A stretch of DNA of 15,296 nt from Deltaproteobacteria bacterium UBA3076 (GCA_002367355.1 DFBQ01000102.1:1-15296); one strand, 5' to 3'; shown: positions 6,149 to 15,235, counted from the first letter of the stretch. The notes: generated by a model from the letters alone, not told the origin. Numbers and translations are program-made.

Positions 6149-6982
6149 CTACGAGTGCCGTATGGAATGATCTCCGTCAATGCCTACTACGGCTATTAAC
6201 GACCTATCAGCCAGACCAATGGTAGAATCCCTGTCAAAAAACAGGGTGCGGCCAGCCTCCACAGCCAGGACTGATGCCTTGACCAGGATCATCTGCTCAA
6301 TGGTTCCAACTCCCACGGAAGGAAGGTCAAACCTGGTATCCTGTGTGGGTTTACAGACCTTTATTACCACCGCACCCGACCCACCCAGTTGCCCGCCCCG
6401 CCGGATGGTCTGATCTGTTCCTTCAATTGCCTCGACAGCCAGTACAGCGCGGTCCTTGACTACCAGGCACTGGCCTATGTCAAGGCGTCCTATCTCCCTT
6501 GCGAGTTCCCAGCCGAAATGAATATCCTCCCACTGGTTCTTTGAGGGCTTGCAACGGGTCAACACACCGGAAGGGAGGAGTAGTTCCTTCAAAAGAACGG
6601 TGGAAGGAAGAATCCGGATGCCTTCTTGCTCAAGCTCCGCAGCAATGGACCTCAATATTCCGTCATCCAGCCTGTTGTCCAGGCGTCGCCATAGGTTTAT
6701 TGCCCTGAGATCAGGGCGGACGTCCTTAAATATCCTGGTCTTTGTTATAGAACCTGCAAATATGGCCTCTGACGCCCCTGCTTTTTTAAGTGTCTTTATG
6801 AGCTTGCCTAACTGCCCCAGGTAAACCCATTCAATTTGATCCACTTCCTCTGAAAGCAAGGGATCTGTCTCCCCCTTGTGAGCTACCGCCACTATCCCGC
6901 GGCCCTGCCTTCTCGCAGCTCTGGCGCACATCAGAGGGAACTGTCCTCCCCCTGCCACCAGCCCCAAAGGATGGTCCTGCAT
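6149..6982 (-). CDS. lpxI: UDP-2,3-diacylglucosamine pyrophosphatase, LpxI type
   Basis: Hydrolyses UDP-2,3-diacylglucosamine to lipid X and UMP, the fourth step of lipid A synthesis; LpxI replaces the unrelated LpxH in alpha- and deltaproteobacteria. The 277-residue protein shows the N-terminal GLVAGGGQFPL (7-17), AIFAGSITKTRIF (73-85) and a C-terminal catalytic region with GSGAVVIKV (201-209) and DTRFDLPSVGVGT (215-227), whose aspartate in RFDLP probably corresponds to the essential aspartate of Caulobacter LpxI. The ATG at 6982 overlaps the lpxA stop as TGATG, so it was chosen over a TTG one codon upstream. It lies 48 bp before the gnnA-like gene. Confidence 0.93.
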   Translation of the reverse strand: MQDHPLGLVAGGGQFPLMCARAARRQGRGIVAVAHKGETDPLLSEEVDQIEWVYLGQLGKLIKTLKKAGASEAIFAGSITKTRIFKDVRPDLRAINLWRRLDNRLDDGILRSIAAELEQEGIRILPSTVLLKELLLPSGVLTRCKPSKNQWEDIHFGWELAREIGRLDIGQCLVVKDRAVLAVEAIEGTDQTIRRGGQLGGSGAVVIKVCKPTQDTRFDLPSVGVGTIEQMILVKASVLAVEAGRTLFFDRDSTIGLADRSLIAVVGIDGDHSIRHS

Positions 6983-7791
6983 CAAGGTTCCTCTTCTCCA
7001 TTGGAAGCCATGGGCACACCCCTTTTGGAAGACCTGATAAACTCAGTAAATCTTTTTACCTCGGGCATGGCCCCAAAACGGGATTCCACGACAGCAAGGG
7101 CATCTCTCACAGTATTACTTCCCTGAAAGACCACTCGATAAGCCTCTTTCAGGGCATCAATAACCTCTCTCGAAAGCCCTTGCCGTCTCAGCCCCACCAG
7201 ATTCAGGCCATAGAGATGATCCCTTTGGCCCCAGTACTTCACATAAGGAGGTATATCCTTATTTGCACCTGACATGCCGCCCAGAAAGGCATGGGCACCG
7301 ATTCGGCAGAACTGATGGATAGCTGACAGTCCACCGATGATGACGAACTCTCCTATCTCCACATGTCCCCCAAGAGTGACTCCGTTTGCCATGATCACAT
7401 GGTCCCCGACTTGGCAGTCATGGGCCACATGACAATAAGCCATAAGCATGCACTGCTTCCCGACTCTTGTAATACCGCCTCCACCTTGAGTCCCGCGGTG
7501 GACTGTGACGAACTCCCTGATTATAGTCTGGTCGCCTATCTCAACCCTTGTGGGCTCGCCGGCGTACTTCAGATCCTGAGGAGGGGCTCCAATAGATGCA
7601 AACTGGAAAATCTTTATCTTTTCTCCAAGCCGGGTATGGCCCTCAATTACGGCATGGGGGCCTATTTCCGTCCCCGGACCTATCTCGACGTCAGGTCCGA
7701 CAACCGCATAGGGCCCTATCTTTACTCCTTTTGCAATTTCTGAATCCGGGGAAATTATGGCTGTTGGGTGTATATCTCTCTCGATAATCAT
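6982..7791 (-). CDS. lpxA: UDP-N-acetylglucosamine acyltransferase
   Basis: First committed lipid A enzyme, a cytoplasmic homotrimer that moves a 3-hydroxyacyl chain from ACP to UDP-GlcNAc (or its 3-amino analogue). The sequence shows hexapeptide left-handed beta-helix repeats (IGPYAVVGPDVEIGPG), QDLKYAGEPTRVEIGD, the catalytic histidine in HVAHDC, and a C-terminal helical domain (NLVGLRRQGLS). The glycine equivalent to E. coli G173, the hydrocarbon ruler, is kept in FLGGMSG, which predicts a chain near C14 rather than the C10 selected by Met in Pseudomonas. A TTG at 7803 is possible, but the ATG at 7791 is preferred, giving 269 residues, near the family's length. A 73-bp gap to fabZ holds a small GC palindrome; downstream it overlaps lpxI. 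Confidence 0.95.
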   Translation of the reverse strand: MIIERDIHPTAIISPDSEIAKGVKIGPYAVVGPDVEIGPGTEIGPHAVIEGHTRLGEKIKIFQFASIGAPPQDLKYAGEPTRVEIGDQTIIREFVTVHRGTQGGGGITRVGKQCMLMAYCHVAHDCQVGDHVIMANGVTLGGHVEIGEFVIIGGLSAIHQFCRIGAHAFLGGMSGANKDIPPYVKYWGQRDHLYGLNLVGLRRQGLSREVIDALKEAYRVVFQGSNTVRDALAVVESRFGAMPEVKRFTEFIRSSKRGVPMASNGEEEP

Positions 7792-7846
7792 CAGATTGTC
7801 CAAGCACTACAATTAAATAGTATAGGAATTTTCATTATTCAGAGTC

Positions 7847-7859
7847 CCGCCGCAGGCGG
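7847..7859. repeat. Small GC-rich palindrome in the fabZ-lpxA gap
   Basis: CCGCC-GCA-GGCGG forms a 5-bp hairpin in the fabZ-lpxA gap. It is not followed by a T run on the transcribed strand, so it is not a convincing terminator. It could be a dispersed palindrome or a processing or stability element; only one copy was seen here. Confidence 0.45.
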
Positions 7860-7864
7860 CTAAT

Positions 7865-8311
7865 TTATTGAACGGCCGCTATAAGCACAGCCTCTGCCGC
7901 GACCTTATCATCGACAGATGCCTTACCTTCCATCTTCCATATAATCGATTTACGTTTTATGAGTTTTAAATCCATAATCAACTGGTCGCCAGGGACCACC
8001 GGCCTTCTAAATCGTACTTCATCCATCCCTGCAAACACCATGAGCTTGTCCTCAAGACCCTCTGGATCTGTATTCTTGGCAAAAATGATCCCTGTCTGTG
8101 CCATGGCCTCCAGGATAAGGACCCCTGGCATAATAGGCTCTCCGGGGAAGTGACCCTGGAAAAAGGGCTCGTTTATGGTAACGTTCTTAAGTGATTTGAT
8201 GCCTACACCAGGTTCAATGCTCAAAACACGGTCAACCAGCAAAAAGGGATACCTGTGAGGCAACAGGGCCGATATATCTTGTATTCGGAGTTGGCTATGC
8301 ATCGTTTCCAT
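7865..8311 (-). CDS. fabZ: 3-hydroxyacyl-ACP dehydratase
   Basis: Cytoplasmic hot-dog-fold enzyme of fatty acid synthesis that dehydrates 3-hydroxyacyl-ACP, the same donor pool used by LpxA and LpxD; clustering with lpx genes is usual. The 148-residue product carries [14 protein letters not shown] (16-29), the catalytic histidine in [12 protein letters not shown] (H54) and the catalytic glutamate in LEAMAQTG (E68), then [17 protein letters not shown]. Start ATG 8311 has AGGAAAAG a few bases upstream and overlaps the end of lpxD by 17 bases; an in-frame ATG at 8302 is an alternative. Confidence 0.95.
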   Translation of the reverse strand: METMHSQLRIQDISALLPHRYPFLLVDRVLSIEPGVGIKSLKNVTINEPFFQGHFPGEPIMPGVLILEAMAQTGIIFAKNTDPEGLEDKLMVFAGMDEVRFRRPVVPGDQLIMDLKLIKRKSIIWKMEGKASVDDKVAAEAVLIAAVQ

Positions 8312-9347
8312 TTTCTTTTCCTAATAACCTGTCTTCAAGTCTGTCTATACGTCCTTTAAGATCACTGACTTGCTTTACCATCTCAGGAAGGCGCTTGAGT
8401 GCGCTTGCAACCCTTAAAAACAACCTGTGAGGCATTGCAGGAGACCCTGTAACCACCTCGCCTGCTGCCAAGCTTTTGACAACTCCGGATTGCGCACCTA
8501 CCATGACCCGATCTCCCAATTCTATATGACCCCCCACACCGACCTGTCCTCCCAACACCACTCCCTTACCTATACGGGTACTCCCTGCAATACCGACAAA
8601 GGCCACGAGCAATGAGTCAGCCCCTATAGACACGTTGTGGCCGACCTGTACGAGGTTATCGATCTTGGTGCCCCGGCCTATACGGGTTTCTCCCAGGGCT
8701 GCCCTGTCTATGGTGACGTTGGCACCTATTTCTACATCGTCCTCTATCACGACTATGCCGATCTGGGGAATTTTTATATGGGATTCACCGCACCTGGCAT
8801 AACCGAACCCATCGCTTCCAATCACCGTCCCTGCATGTACTACCACCCTTTTCCCCAGACGACAGCCCTCATACAATACTACATTGGGATAAAGGACTGT
8901 TTTGTCCTCAATACATACATCATTTCCCACATACACTCCTGGATGGAGTGTTACATATGGACCAATGCGCACCCTATCACCAATAAATACTCCGGGATAT
9001 ATGCTGACATTCCTGTCTATTTCACAATTCGAGCCCACATGTGCCTTTGGACTCACCCCCAACGCACAGAAAGGCTTATCCAAAAAGGCAGATGCTATTA
9101 AGGCATAGGCGAGATATGGATCTTTAACCAGAATAGAGGGACGATCCAACACATAGGGCCAGTCCTTTGGAAGTATCAAGGCCCCTGCCATGCTCTTCTC
9201 CACCTCTTCCCCATAGCGGGATCCGACAGCAAAACTTATTTCGTCCGGCCCTGCAGCCATCAAGGCCTGTATGCCTGATACAGAAAAATCCTCTGACCCT
9301 TTCAGATCCCCTTCGATCAAAAGTGCTATTTCTCCAAGCGTCTTCAT
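8295..9347 (-). CDS. lpxD: UDP-3-O-(3-hydroxyacyl)glucosamine N-acyltransferase
   Basis: Third lipid A step: adds the N-linked 3-hydroxyacyl chain. The 350-residue protein has the N-terminal uridine-binding domain (about 1-100, with the FAVGSRY region), a hexapeptide beta-helix (about 100-310) with [15 protein letters not shown] (169-183) and [13 protein letters not shown] (230-242), and a C-terminal coiled helix ([20 protein letters not shown]). The probable catalytic histidine is H237. ATG 9347 matches the family start (MKTLGEIA), but there is no good ribosome site; an 8-bp repeat sits in that place instead. The usual skp/ompH gene between bamA and lpxD is absent. Confidence 0.95.
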   Translation of the reverse strand: MKTLGEIALLIEGDLKGSEDFSVSGIQALMAAGPDEISFAVGSRYGEEVEKSMAGALILPKDWPYVLDRPSILVKDPYLAYALIASAFLDKPFCALGVSPKAHVGSNCEIDRNVSIYPGVFIGDRVRIGPYVTLHPGVYVGNDVCIEDKTVLYPNVVLYEGCRLGKRVVVHAGTVIGSDGFGYARCGESHIKIPQIGIVVIEDDVEIGANVTIDRAALGETRIGRGTKIDNLVQVGHNVSIGADSLLVAFVGIAGSTRIGKGVVLGGQVGVGGHIELGDRVMVGAQSGVVKSLAAGEVVTGSPAMPHRLFLRVASALKRLPEMVKQVSDLKGRIDRLEDRLLGKENGNDA

Positions 9348-9350
9348 AGT

Positions 9351-9377
9351 TTACCAATCACCAAATCACCAAATCAC
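9351..9377. repeat. 8-bp repeats (CACCAAAT) between bamA and lpxD
   Basis: Two perfect units (9359-9366, 9367-9374), flanked by partial ones, are the reverse complement of the ATTTGGTG array inside lpxB. They fill most of the 35-bp bamA-lpxD gap and lie where the lpxD ribosome site would be. Confidence 0.85.
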
Positions 9378-9382
9378 ACAAT

Positions 9383-12103
9383 TCAAAAGCTTCCCCCCAT
9401 TCTGAATTCCCAGTTGCTTGTATCATCTCCCTCCTCTTTATTTATATTGAAACCCCATTCTATGCGAAGGGGCCCTATGGGAGACAGCCACCTTATGCCG
9501 GGACCCACAGAGATGCGTGTAGTTTGATTGTCGTAATCATTACCATCGTCCCAGCAGTTCCCCATATCCAAAAAGATTACACCATTCAGACCCATATTTT
9601 TCAACAGCGGAAAGATGGTCTCAATCTGCATAAAACCCATGTAATTACCGCCGACACGATCGTCATCGTCGCTCTCTGGATCTGTAGGACTTATACGGCC
9701 ATACTTGTAACCTCTGACAGAGTCGATACCGCCCAGAAAAAAGCGTTCGTAAATAGGGAGTTTCCCTCCGCCCCCCTCGGTCACATAGCCGGCTCCAGCT
9801 CTCACGTGGCCGATGATGGACTTCCAGATGGGATGGTAATAGCTGACACCGCCTTCCAGTTTCACAAAGGCGGTGTCACCGCCCAGAACTCCCCCTGCAT
9901 ATTCAATTGAGATTTTGTTGTTCCAGCCGTGGGAGGGATTGTAGTAGTCATCTCTTGTGTCATAGGTGAAACCAGCGCCTACAGACCTGGTAAAATGGAT
10001 ATCCTGTGAATCCTTTATGATTGTTGATGCATTGTCAGAAACGTCCGACATATCAGTATTATCCATTCTCAGCTTAATAAACGTACTGAGATCATCGTTC
10101 AGGGGGTAGCCAAAACGCAACGCACCTCCCGTGCTTTCCTTTGTGTAGTCGTCATATTCCCGCTCCCAATTGTACATTTCAATACCAAGAGAAAGTCGAG
10201 TATCCCTGAAATAAGGCTCGACAAAACTCAGTGAGTATCGATTAGTCTCCGAGCCAAGTATACCCCTGAAACTCAGGGTCTGACCCCTCCCAAGGAAATT
10301 CCTCTGACTAATCTCCCCCATGAGCATTAAATTTTCCACTGAGCTATACCCTGCCCCTATGCTGAAGGTACCGGTTGCCCGCTCCTTGACCTCCACCTTG
10401 AGGTTCATATATTCTTCGCTGCTCCCTTTGCTGGGGGTAAGATTTACATCCTCAAAGTAACCCAACCTGTTCAGCCTTTGGCTACTCTTTCTGAACCCGG
10501 AAGCGCTGAAAGGCTCAAGCTCTTTGACCCTGAGTTCCCTCCTGATGACTTTATCCCTGGTCCTTGTATTTCCAACTATTTCTATTCGTTCAAACTTTAC
10601 ACTTGGGCCTGTATTCACCAGCAATGTTATGTTTACCAGCTTTTTCTCCGAATCCTTTTCAATCCTCGGAGTAATATCCGCATAGGCAAAACCCTCATCT
10701 GCATATATATCTGTGAGCTTCAATATATCCTGGCGAAGTACCTGCCGGCTGAAAACAGGCTCCTGAGTGATCTCAAGCTCGCTTAGAAGTTTTTCCTTGT
10801 CCTTGAAAAAGTCCTGCTCTATATCTACCTGACCTACTCCATAACGACTTCCCTCTTCTATGGGAATCGTGATATAGAGCCAGGCATCTTCCCTCCGGAC
10901 CGCAGGACGGCCCACTTTGGCATCCACATAACCCCGATTATGGTAATAGGCGGCAATTCTTCCGAGATCTCTCTCCAGGGCATCCTGCTTTAGGACAGCT
11001 TGGTCCCCCTTAAACAGGGCCACGATATTACTCCAGGAAGGAATCCAGAGAGGTTTTTTCTCAGAGGTCTCCAACAATTCTTTTAATTCCTTATCAGAAA
11101 AAGCCTGGTTACCCTGGAACTCAATGGCCTTGATGCGGACCGGCTCTCCTTCCGTAATCTCAAATACCACATCGGCTGCCTGCCCTGACACCGGTTCCAC
11201 CGAGGCCAGAATACTGGTTCCAGCATAGCCCTTTTCCATATATAGGGCCTTGATCTTCTCGGCATTTTCCTGAAGGGTCTTTTCCTGAATAATAGTATAT
11301 GGCTTAAGATCTATGATTTCGCGTATCTTTTCCTCTGAAATTTCTTTATTGCCGGACAATTTGATTTCCTGTATGGCAGGCTTTTCTTTCACAATAAAGG
11401 TCACGATGCGACCTGAAGGACTCTCAGTGGCATCCACCTGCACGTCATTGAAGAAATCCATCTTATATATGCTCTTAATATCAGAGGCAATAATCTCAGG
11501 ATCGAAAAAATCGCCGGCCCTGGTCCTGGCGGCCTGAAGGGTTGCGTCGGTATCCACCCTCCTGTTACCACTGACACATACCTCCGCCACCAGATAAGGG
11601 GCAGCCAGGACCTTTACCATCTCGGCTTCCATCTGATCCAGAAGCATATTCATCTCGCGCCGGTCCCCTTTGGCAAAAAGAATCCTTGGCTCACCAGCAG
11701 CATCCTCCAGGTCAACGAGCCTTAAATTCAGGCCCAACCACTCTCCAAGGCAGCTAATACTCCCATAAAACGCAAACTGAACCTGTTGGGCCTTTCCAGC
11801 TTTAATAACATTATCCAAAGACTCTGGTGGTCGGTCTTTTGACAAACGCACCGTATATCCACGAAACTCAAGACGTTTGGAAAGTCCTTCCCTTACCTCA
11901 TCTGCCAGACATGACTTGTCTTTTGGTCCATAATAAGCCAATGATGCCCCGAGAATGGTTGCCGATGGAAGAGAAATGCTCCCCATGGTACTGGAGACCG
12001 GAATAAATTGAAAAGACAGAGACAAAACCAGACATACGGCAAACAAATAAAATGATCTGTATATAGAGGCTATCAGTCTTCGTAGGACATTAGAGGTTTT
12101 CAT
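9383..12103 (-). CDS. bamA: Outer membrane protein assembly factor BamA with extra N-terminal domain
   Basis: Omp85 protein that folds and inserts beta-barrel proteins into the outer membrane. The 906-residue product has a hydrophobic export signal (about 15-40), a domain of about 120 residues (45-165) not found in E. coli BamA, five POTRA repeats (about 171-620, each opening with a V...GN-type strand such as VSGNRR, LSGNKE, FQGNQA, IVGNTR), and a 16-strand barrel to the C-terminus. Loop 6 keeps the VRGY version of the VRGF motif (DSVRGYKYG), and the protein ends WEFRMGGSF with the terminal aromatic beta-signal. The extra domain recalls the TolB/FlgO-like N-terminal domains of deltaproteobacterial BamA; that is inference. 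It starts 34 bp after lolD with GGAAAA upstream. Confidence 0.95.
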   Translation of the reverse strand: MKTSNVLRRLIASIYRSFYLFAVCLVLSLSFQFIPVSSTMGSISLPSATILGASLAYYGPKDKSCLADEVREGLSKRLEFRGYTVRLSKDRPPESLDNVIKAGKAQQVQFAFYGSISCLGEWLGLNLRLVDLEDAAGEPRILFAKGDRREMNMLLDQMEAEMVKVLAAPYLVAEVCVSGNRRVDTDATLQAARTRAGDFFDPEIIASDIKSIYKMDFFNDVQVDATESPSGRIVTFIVKEKPAIQEIKLSGNKEISEEKIREIIDLKPYTIIQEKTLQENAEKIKALYMEKGYAGTSILASVEPVSGQAADVVFEITEGEPVRIKAIEFQGNQAFSDKELKELLETSEKKPLWIPSWSNIVALFKGDQAVLKQDALERDLGRIAAYYHNRGYVDAKVGRPAVRREDAWLYITIPIEEGSRYGVGQVDIEQDFFKDKEKLLSELEITQEPVFSRQVLRQDILKLTDIYADEGFAYADITPRIEKDSEKKLVNITLLVNTGPSVKFERIEIVGNTRTRDKVIRRELRVKELEPFSASGFRKSSQRLNRLGYFEDVNLTPSKGSSEEYMNLKVEVKERATGTFSIGAGYSSVENLMLMGEISQRNFLGRGQTLSFRGILGSETNRYSLSFVEPYFRDTRLSLGIEMYNWEREYDDYTKESTGGALRFGYPLNDDLSTFIKLRMDNTDMSDVSDNASTIIKDSQDIHFTRSVGAGFTYDTRDDYYNPSHGWNNKISIEYAGGVLGGDTAFVKLEGGVSYYHPIWKSIIGHVRAGAGYVTEGGGGKLPIYERFFLGGIDSVRGYKYGRISPTDPESDDDDRVGGNYMGFMQIETIFPLLKNMGLNGVIFLDMGNCWDDGNDYDNQTTRISVGPGIRWLSPIGPLRIEWGFNINKEEGDDTSNWEFRMGGSF

Positions 12104-12137
12104 TTATTATTTTCCATATAAAATTAAATTATCACCA

Positions 12138-12932
12138 TCAAGATATACGCCCAACACCGGAATCCTTAAGTTCAGAGGCGTTGAGTTCAACGGCCCGGCC
12201 CTCCGCCAACCCGATACATCGGTCCATACGGCTTGCCAAGGCCAAATTATGGGTAACAACTACCACGGTTGTGCCGTATCGTCTATTTAAGGTAAAAATT
12301 AATTTCGCGGTCTTCTCTCCAGTCTTTTCGTCAAGATTTCCGGTAGGTTCGTCAGCAAGGAGCAACCTGGGTTTTCTTATCATGGCCCTTGCCAGGGCTA
12401 CTCGCTGCTGCTCACCACCTGAGAGCTGACCAATGCGGTGATCAAATCTCTTTTCAAGACCAATTTCAGCCAGTATATCCTTTGCCATTTCCCTGGCCTT
12501 GGGCCTGGATTCCCCAGCCACAAAACACGGCATCATAACATTCTCAAGGGCGGAAAACTCCGGCAACAGGTGATGAAACTGAAAGACAAACCCCAGTTCT
12601 TCATTACGAAACCTGGAGAGTTTAGTATCATTCCAGGAAAACACATCCTCTCCAAAGTGGAGAACCTTACCGCTGGTAGGGCAATCCAGAGTGCCCAGTA
12701 TGTGAAGAAAGGTGGTCTTCCCAACCCCTGAAGCCCCAACTACTCCAACAATTTCACCAGAATAAATCGAACACTTGAGATCCTTAAGCACCTCCACCTT
12801 GAGTCCGTTGTTTGTAAAGACCTTTCTAAGGCCATCAATTTCTAATACCAAGGTTTTGTTGCTCAACCTAAGAGGAGACAAAGGGTCTCTTGCACCAGCA
12901 GACTCTAACAGAGTTTTTTGAGCTTCAGCCAT
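12138..12932 (-). CDS. lolD: Lipoprotein-releasing ABC transporter ATPase LolD
   Basis: ATPase driving LolC/E-dependent release of outer-membrane lipoproteins from the inner membrane; the LolD/MacB family also includes other exporters. Seen: Walker A GASGVGKTT (66-74), Q-loop FQFHHLLPEFSALENV (117-132) typical of LolD, signature LSGGEQQR (170-177), Walker B LLLADEP (190-196) and H-loop THN (H228). At 264 residues it has about 27 extra N-terminal residues before TLVLEIDGLRKVF. The ATG at 12932 has no ribosome site, and a perfect TATAAT directly abuts it (12933-12938), so a shorter form from TTG at codon 28 is possible. lolC/E is not adjacent: upstream lies the divergent GH57 gene. First gene of the operon. 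Confidence 0.85.
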   Translation of the reverse strand: MAEAQKTLLESAGARDPLSPLRLSNKTLVLEIDGLRKVFTNNGLKVEVLKDLKCSIYSGEIVGVVGASGVGKTTFLHILGTLDCPTSGKVLHFGEDVFSWNDTKLSRFRNEELGFVFQFHHLLPEFSALENVMMPCFVAGESRPKAREMAKDILAEIGLEKRFDHRIGQLSGGEQQRVALARAMIRKPRLLLADEPTGNLDEKTGEKTAKLIFTLNRRYGTTVVVVTHNLALASRMDRCIGLAEGRAVELNASELKDSGVGRIS

Positions 12933-12967
12933 ATTATAGAATGAAATAAGTTAAAAAAGTGATCCCA

Positions 12968-12996
12968 TTGATAACAAATAAGACTATCTCAATCAA
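12968..12996 (-). promoter_or_regulatory. Possible promoter of the lolD-bamA-lpx operon
   Basis: On the minus strand TTGATT (12996-12991) and TATCAA (12973-12968) are spaced by 17 bp, upstream of lolD in a 157-bp divergent gap. Both boxes are imperfect. An isolated TATAAT at 12938-12933 is an alternative -10 box but has no matching -35. Confidence 0.3.
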
Positions 12997-13027
12997 GTAA
13001 AGAGGTGCATGTAAATGGTTTTTTAAT

Positions 13028-13056
13028 TTGACACCTGAGCTTGCCGCTGTTAACCA
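13028..13056 (+). promoter_or_regulatory. Possible promoter of the GH57 gene
   Basis: A perfect -35 box TTGACA (13028-13033) is followed after 17 bp by TAACCA (13051-13056), a weak -10. The position, 34 bp before the start codon, is suitable. The weak -10 keeps confidence low. Confidence 0.35.
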
Positions 13057-13089
13057 AAAATTATTATTCAACTCATGGGAGGACATAAT

Positions 13090-15219
13090 ATGTCCAAACT
13101 GCCTGTCCTTTTCGGTCTCCATAACCACCAACCCCTTGGCAACTTTCACCAAGTTGTAGAGAGGTTGACCAACACATGTTATCGCCCTTTTCTGCAGGCC
13201 ATCTCCAATGCCCCATGGCTTTCATTTTCCATCCATGTTAGCGGAACTCTTCTTTCATGGTGGGAAGACAACGACACTGCAATTATTGACCTCATGGGCG
13301 GCATGGCAGATGAAGGACAAATGGAACTTTTGGGCGGTGGTTTTTATGAACCGGTCCTTGCCACCATATCCCGAGAGGACAGAAAAGAACAAATACTAAA
13401 ACTCAGTGAATACCTTGAACGGCGTCTTGGGCAAAGGCCCAAAGGAGTCTGGCTTACAGAGAGGGTATGGGAAAACCAGATAATTGAGGATCTGTTGGAT
13501 GCCGGCATACAATTTGTTATCGTAGATGACCGGCATTTCCTTGTAACAGGTTTTAATAAACAAGACCTCTATGGCTACTATCTGACAGAGTCAGGTGGAG
13601 AGACACTGGCGGTTTTCCCAATAGATGAGACTTTACGTTATCTTATCCCCTTTTTGCCAATGAACGAGCTTGAGGCATACTTGAGACAGATTGCTGCAAA
13701 AGGGGAAATGGCTATTTATGTGGACGACGGAGAAAAGTTCGGCGCTTGGCCCGGGACTCATAAGTGGGTTTATGAAGACGGATGGCTTAATAATTTTCTG
13801 GAGTCCACTTCCCGATGGAAAGAGGAATTTATTGACTGGACTACATTTTCACAGGTCATGGACAAGGTACCCGCGTCAGGTATCTGCTATCTCCCCAACG
13901 CATCCTATGAGGAGATGGAGCAGTGGGCTCTTCCTGCAGGCAATATTCTGAAGCTCCAGGAATTGATCAAGTCCTTGGGACCGGAGGCCAAAGAGGTCTA
14001 CAGGCCATTTTTGCGTGGAGGGCACTGGAAAAATTTCTTTGTGAAGTACCCGGAGTCAAACCACATGCACAAACGCACTGCTGCTGTAAGCCGGATGAGT
14101 CTCAATACCCGCTTACCTGACAGACAGGCCAGGGACTATATCCTTTCGGCCCAGTGTAATGACGCCTATTGGCATGGTATCTTCGGGGGTCTTTATCTTC
14201 CACATTTAAGAAATGCTGTATGGCAGTCAATACTCAAGGCCGAGGCCGGACTCCGCAAAGGACAAGACCTCTCAATCGAGGAATCAGATATTAATAAAGA
14301 TGGCCTCCCGGAGGTCATCATTTCGTCCGGAGATGCCTGTCTGGTCTTTGAACCACACTCTGGTGGACAATTAGTTGAGTTCTCCCTGCTCGACCATCCT
14401 AACAACTATTGCAACACTCTGACCAGGAGGCCTGAAGCATACCATCAGGCCCTGAGAAAAACCCTGGAGAATGGCACATACGACAATAACGGAGAACTAA
14501 GTGAAGGTGTCTCAAGCATCCACAAGCTCACAAAGACCGTGGACCTTTCCATGCTGGATGAGCTCACATACGATTGGTACAGGAAGAATTCCTTCATAGA
14601 TCACTTTTTCGACCCAACGGCCATCCTCGATGATTTCAAGAGGTGCGATTTCAGAGAATGGGGAGATTTTGCCAACCAGCCCTTTGAATCCCGTATTGAC
14701 CAGGGAACTCTTATTCTTGTAAGACATGGAGGCCTCTATGTGCCCGGCTCCCCCAAAAGGCCTGTTCGTCTGACCAAGAGCTTCATTTTCAAGAATAGGG
14801 GCATGGCAATCACTGCCAAATACGTCCTTAAAAACGATTCTATTGACCGGATAAACTGCCGATTTGGTGTAGAATGGAATATCTTTCCGGCATTTCTGGC
14901 CTTAGGAAACGGGGGAATCCTTGTGGGAGGACAAAAACAGAATTTCAGTTCTCCATGGGAGCAGACAGGGAATAAGATAACCTTTGTGGATCAGGCGATA
15001 GGCGCAGAACTCCATATTGACCTTGGCCAGGACAGCACTATCTGGGGATTCCCGGTAAACACAGTAGCCCAGTCAGAGAGCGGCTATGAAAAAACCATTC
15101 AGGCTATTTCCATCATGGCCCATCAAGAACTGATACTTGAACCGGGAGAGGAGTGGCAACAAGGAATCACCTGGCAGGTGGAGACAGCAGCCCTGAAAAG
15201 CGCCTTTTATCCAGGTTGA
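13090..15219 (+). CDS. GH57 alpha-amylase / 4-alpha-glucanotransferase family protein
   Basis: A 709-residue, probably cytoplasmic enzyme (no signal peptide) acting on alpha-1,4-glucans. GH57 motifs appear in order: HNHQP (11-15), GGGFYEPV (82-89), WLTERVWE (121-128) with the nucleophile E124, and YVDDGEKFGAWP (210-221) with the acid D213. These match the E123/D214 pair of the Thermococcus litoralis glucanotransferase. Then come the central helical region with HWKNFFVKYPESN (312-324) and WHGIFGGLYLPHLR (361-374), and a C-terminal beta-sandwich of the DUF1926 type (about 395-705). Hydrolysis versus transfer cannot be decided. The ATG at 13090 has GGGAGGA six bases upstream, far better than the ATG at 13075, which lies before that site. 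Role is likely glycogen or maltodextrin metabolism; it is read away from the envelope operon. Confidence 0.92.
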   Translation: MSKLPVLFGLHNHQPLGNFHQVVERLTNTCYRPFLQAISNAPWLSFSIHVSGTLLSWWEDNDTAIIDLMGGMADEGQMELLGGGFYEPVLATISREDRKEQILKLSEYLERRLGQRPKGVWLTERVWENQIIEDLLDAGIQFVIVDDRHFLVTGFNKQDLYGYYLTESGGETLAVFPIDETLRYLIPFLPMNELEAYLRQIAAKGEMAIYVDDGEKFGAWPGTHKWVYEDGWLNNFLESTSRWKEEFIDWTTFSQVMDKVPASGICYLPNASYEEMEQWALPAGNILKLQELIKSLGPEAKEVYRPFLRGGHWKNFFVKYPESNHMHKRTAAVSRMSLNTRLPDRQARDYILSAQCNDAYWHGIFGGLYLPHLRNAVWQSILKAEAGLRKGQDLSIEESDINKDGLPEVIISSGDACLVFEPHSGGQLVEFSLLDHPNNYCNTLTRRPEAYHQALRKTLENGTYDNNGELSEGVSSIHKLTKTVDLSMLDELTYDWYRKNSFIDHFFDPTAILDDFKRCDFREWGDFANQPFESRIDQGTLILVRHGGLYVPGSPKRPVRLTKSFIFKNRGMAITAKYVLKNDSIDRINCRFGVEWNIFPAFLALGNGGILVGGQKQNFSSPWEQTGNKITFVDQAIGAELHIDLGQDSTIWGFPVNTVAQSESGYEKTIQAISIMAHQELILEPGEEWQQGITWQVETAALKSAFYPG

Positions 15220-15235
15220 GGTATACCTAAATTGA

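Noticed and set aside
7841..7864. Rho-independent terminator between fabZ and lpxA
   Set aside because: The hairpin stem is 5 bp and no T run follows on the transcribed strand.
13075..13089. ATG at 13075 as the GH57 start
   Set aside because: The strong GGGAGGA site lies after it and correctly precedes the ATG at 13090.
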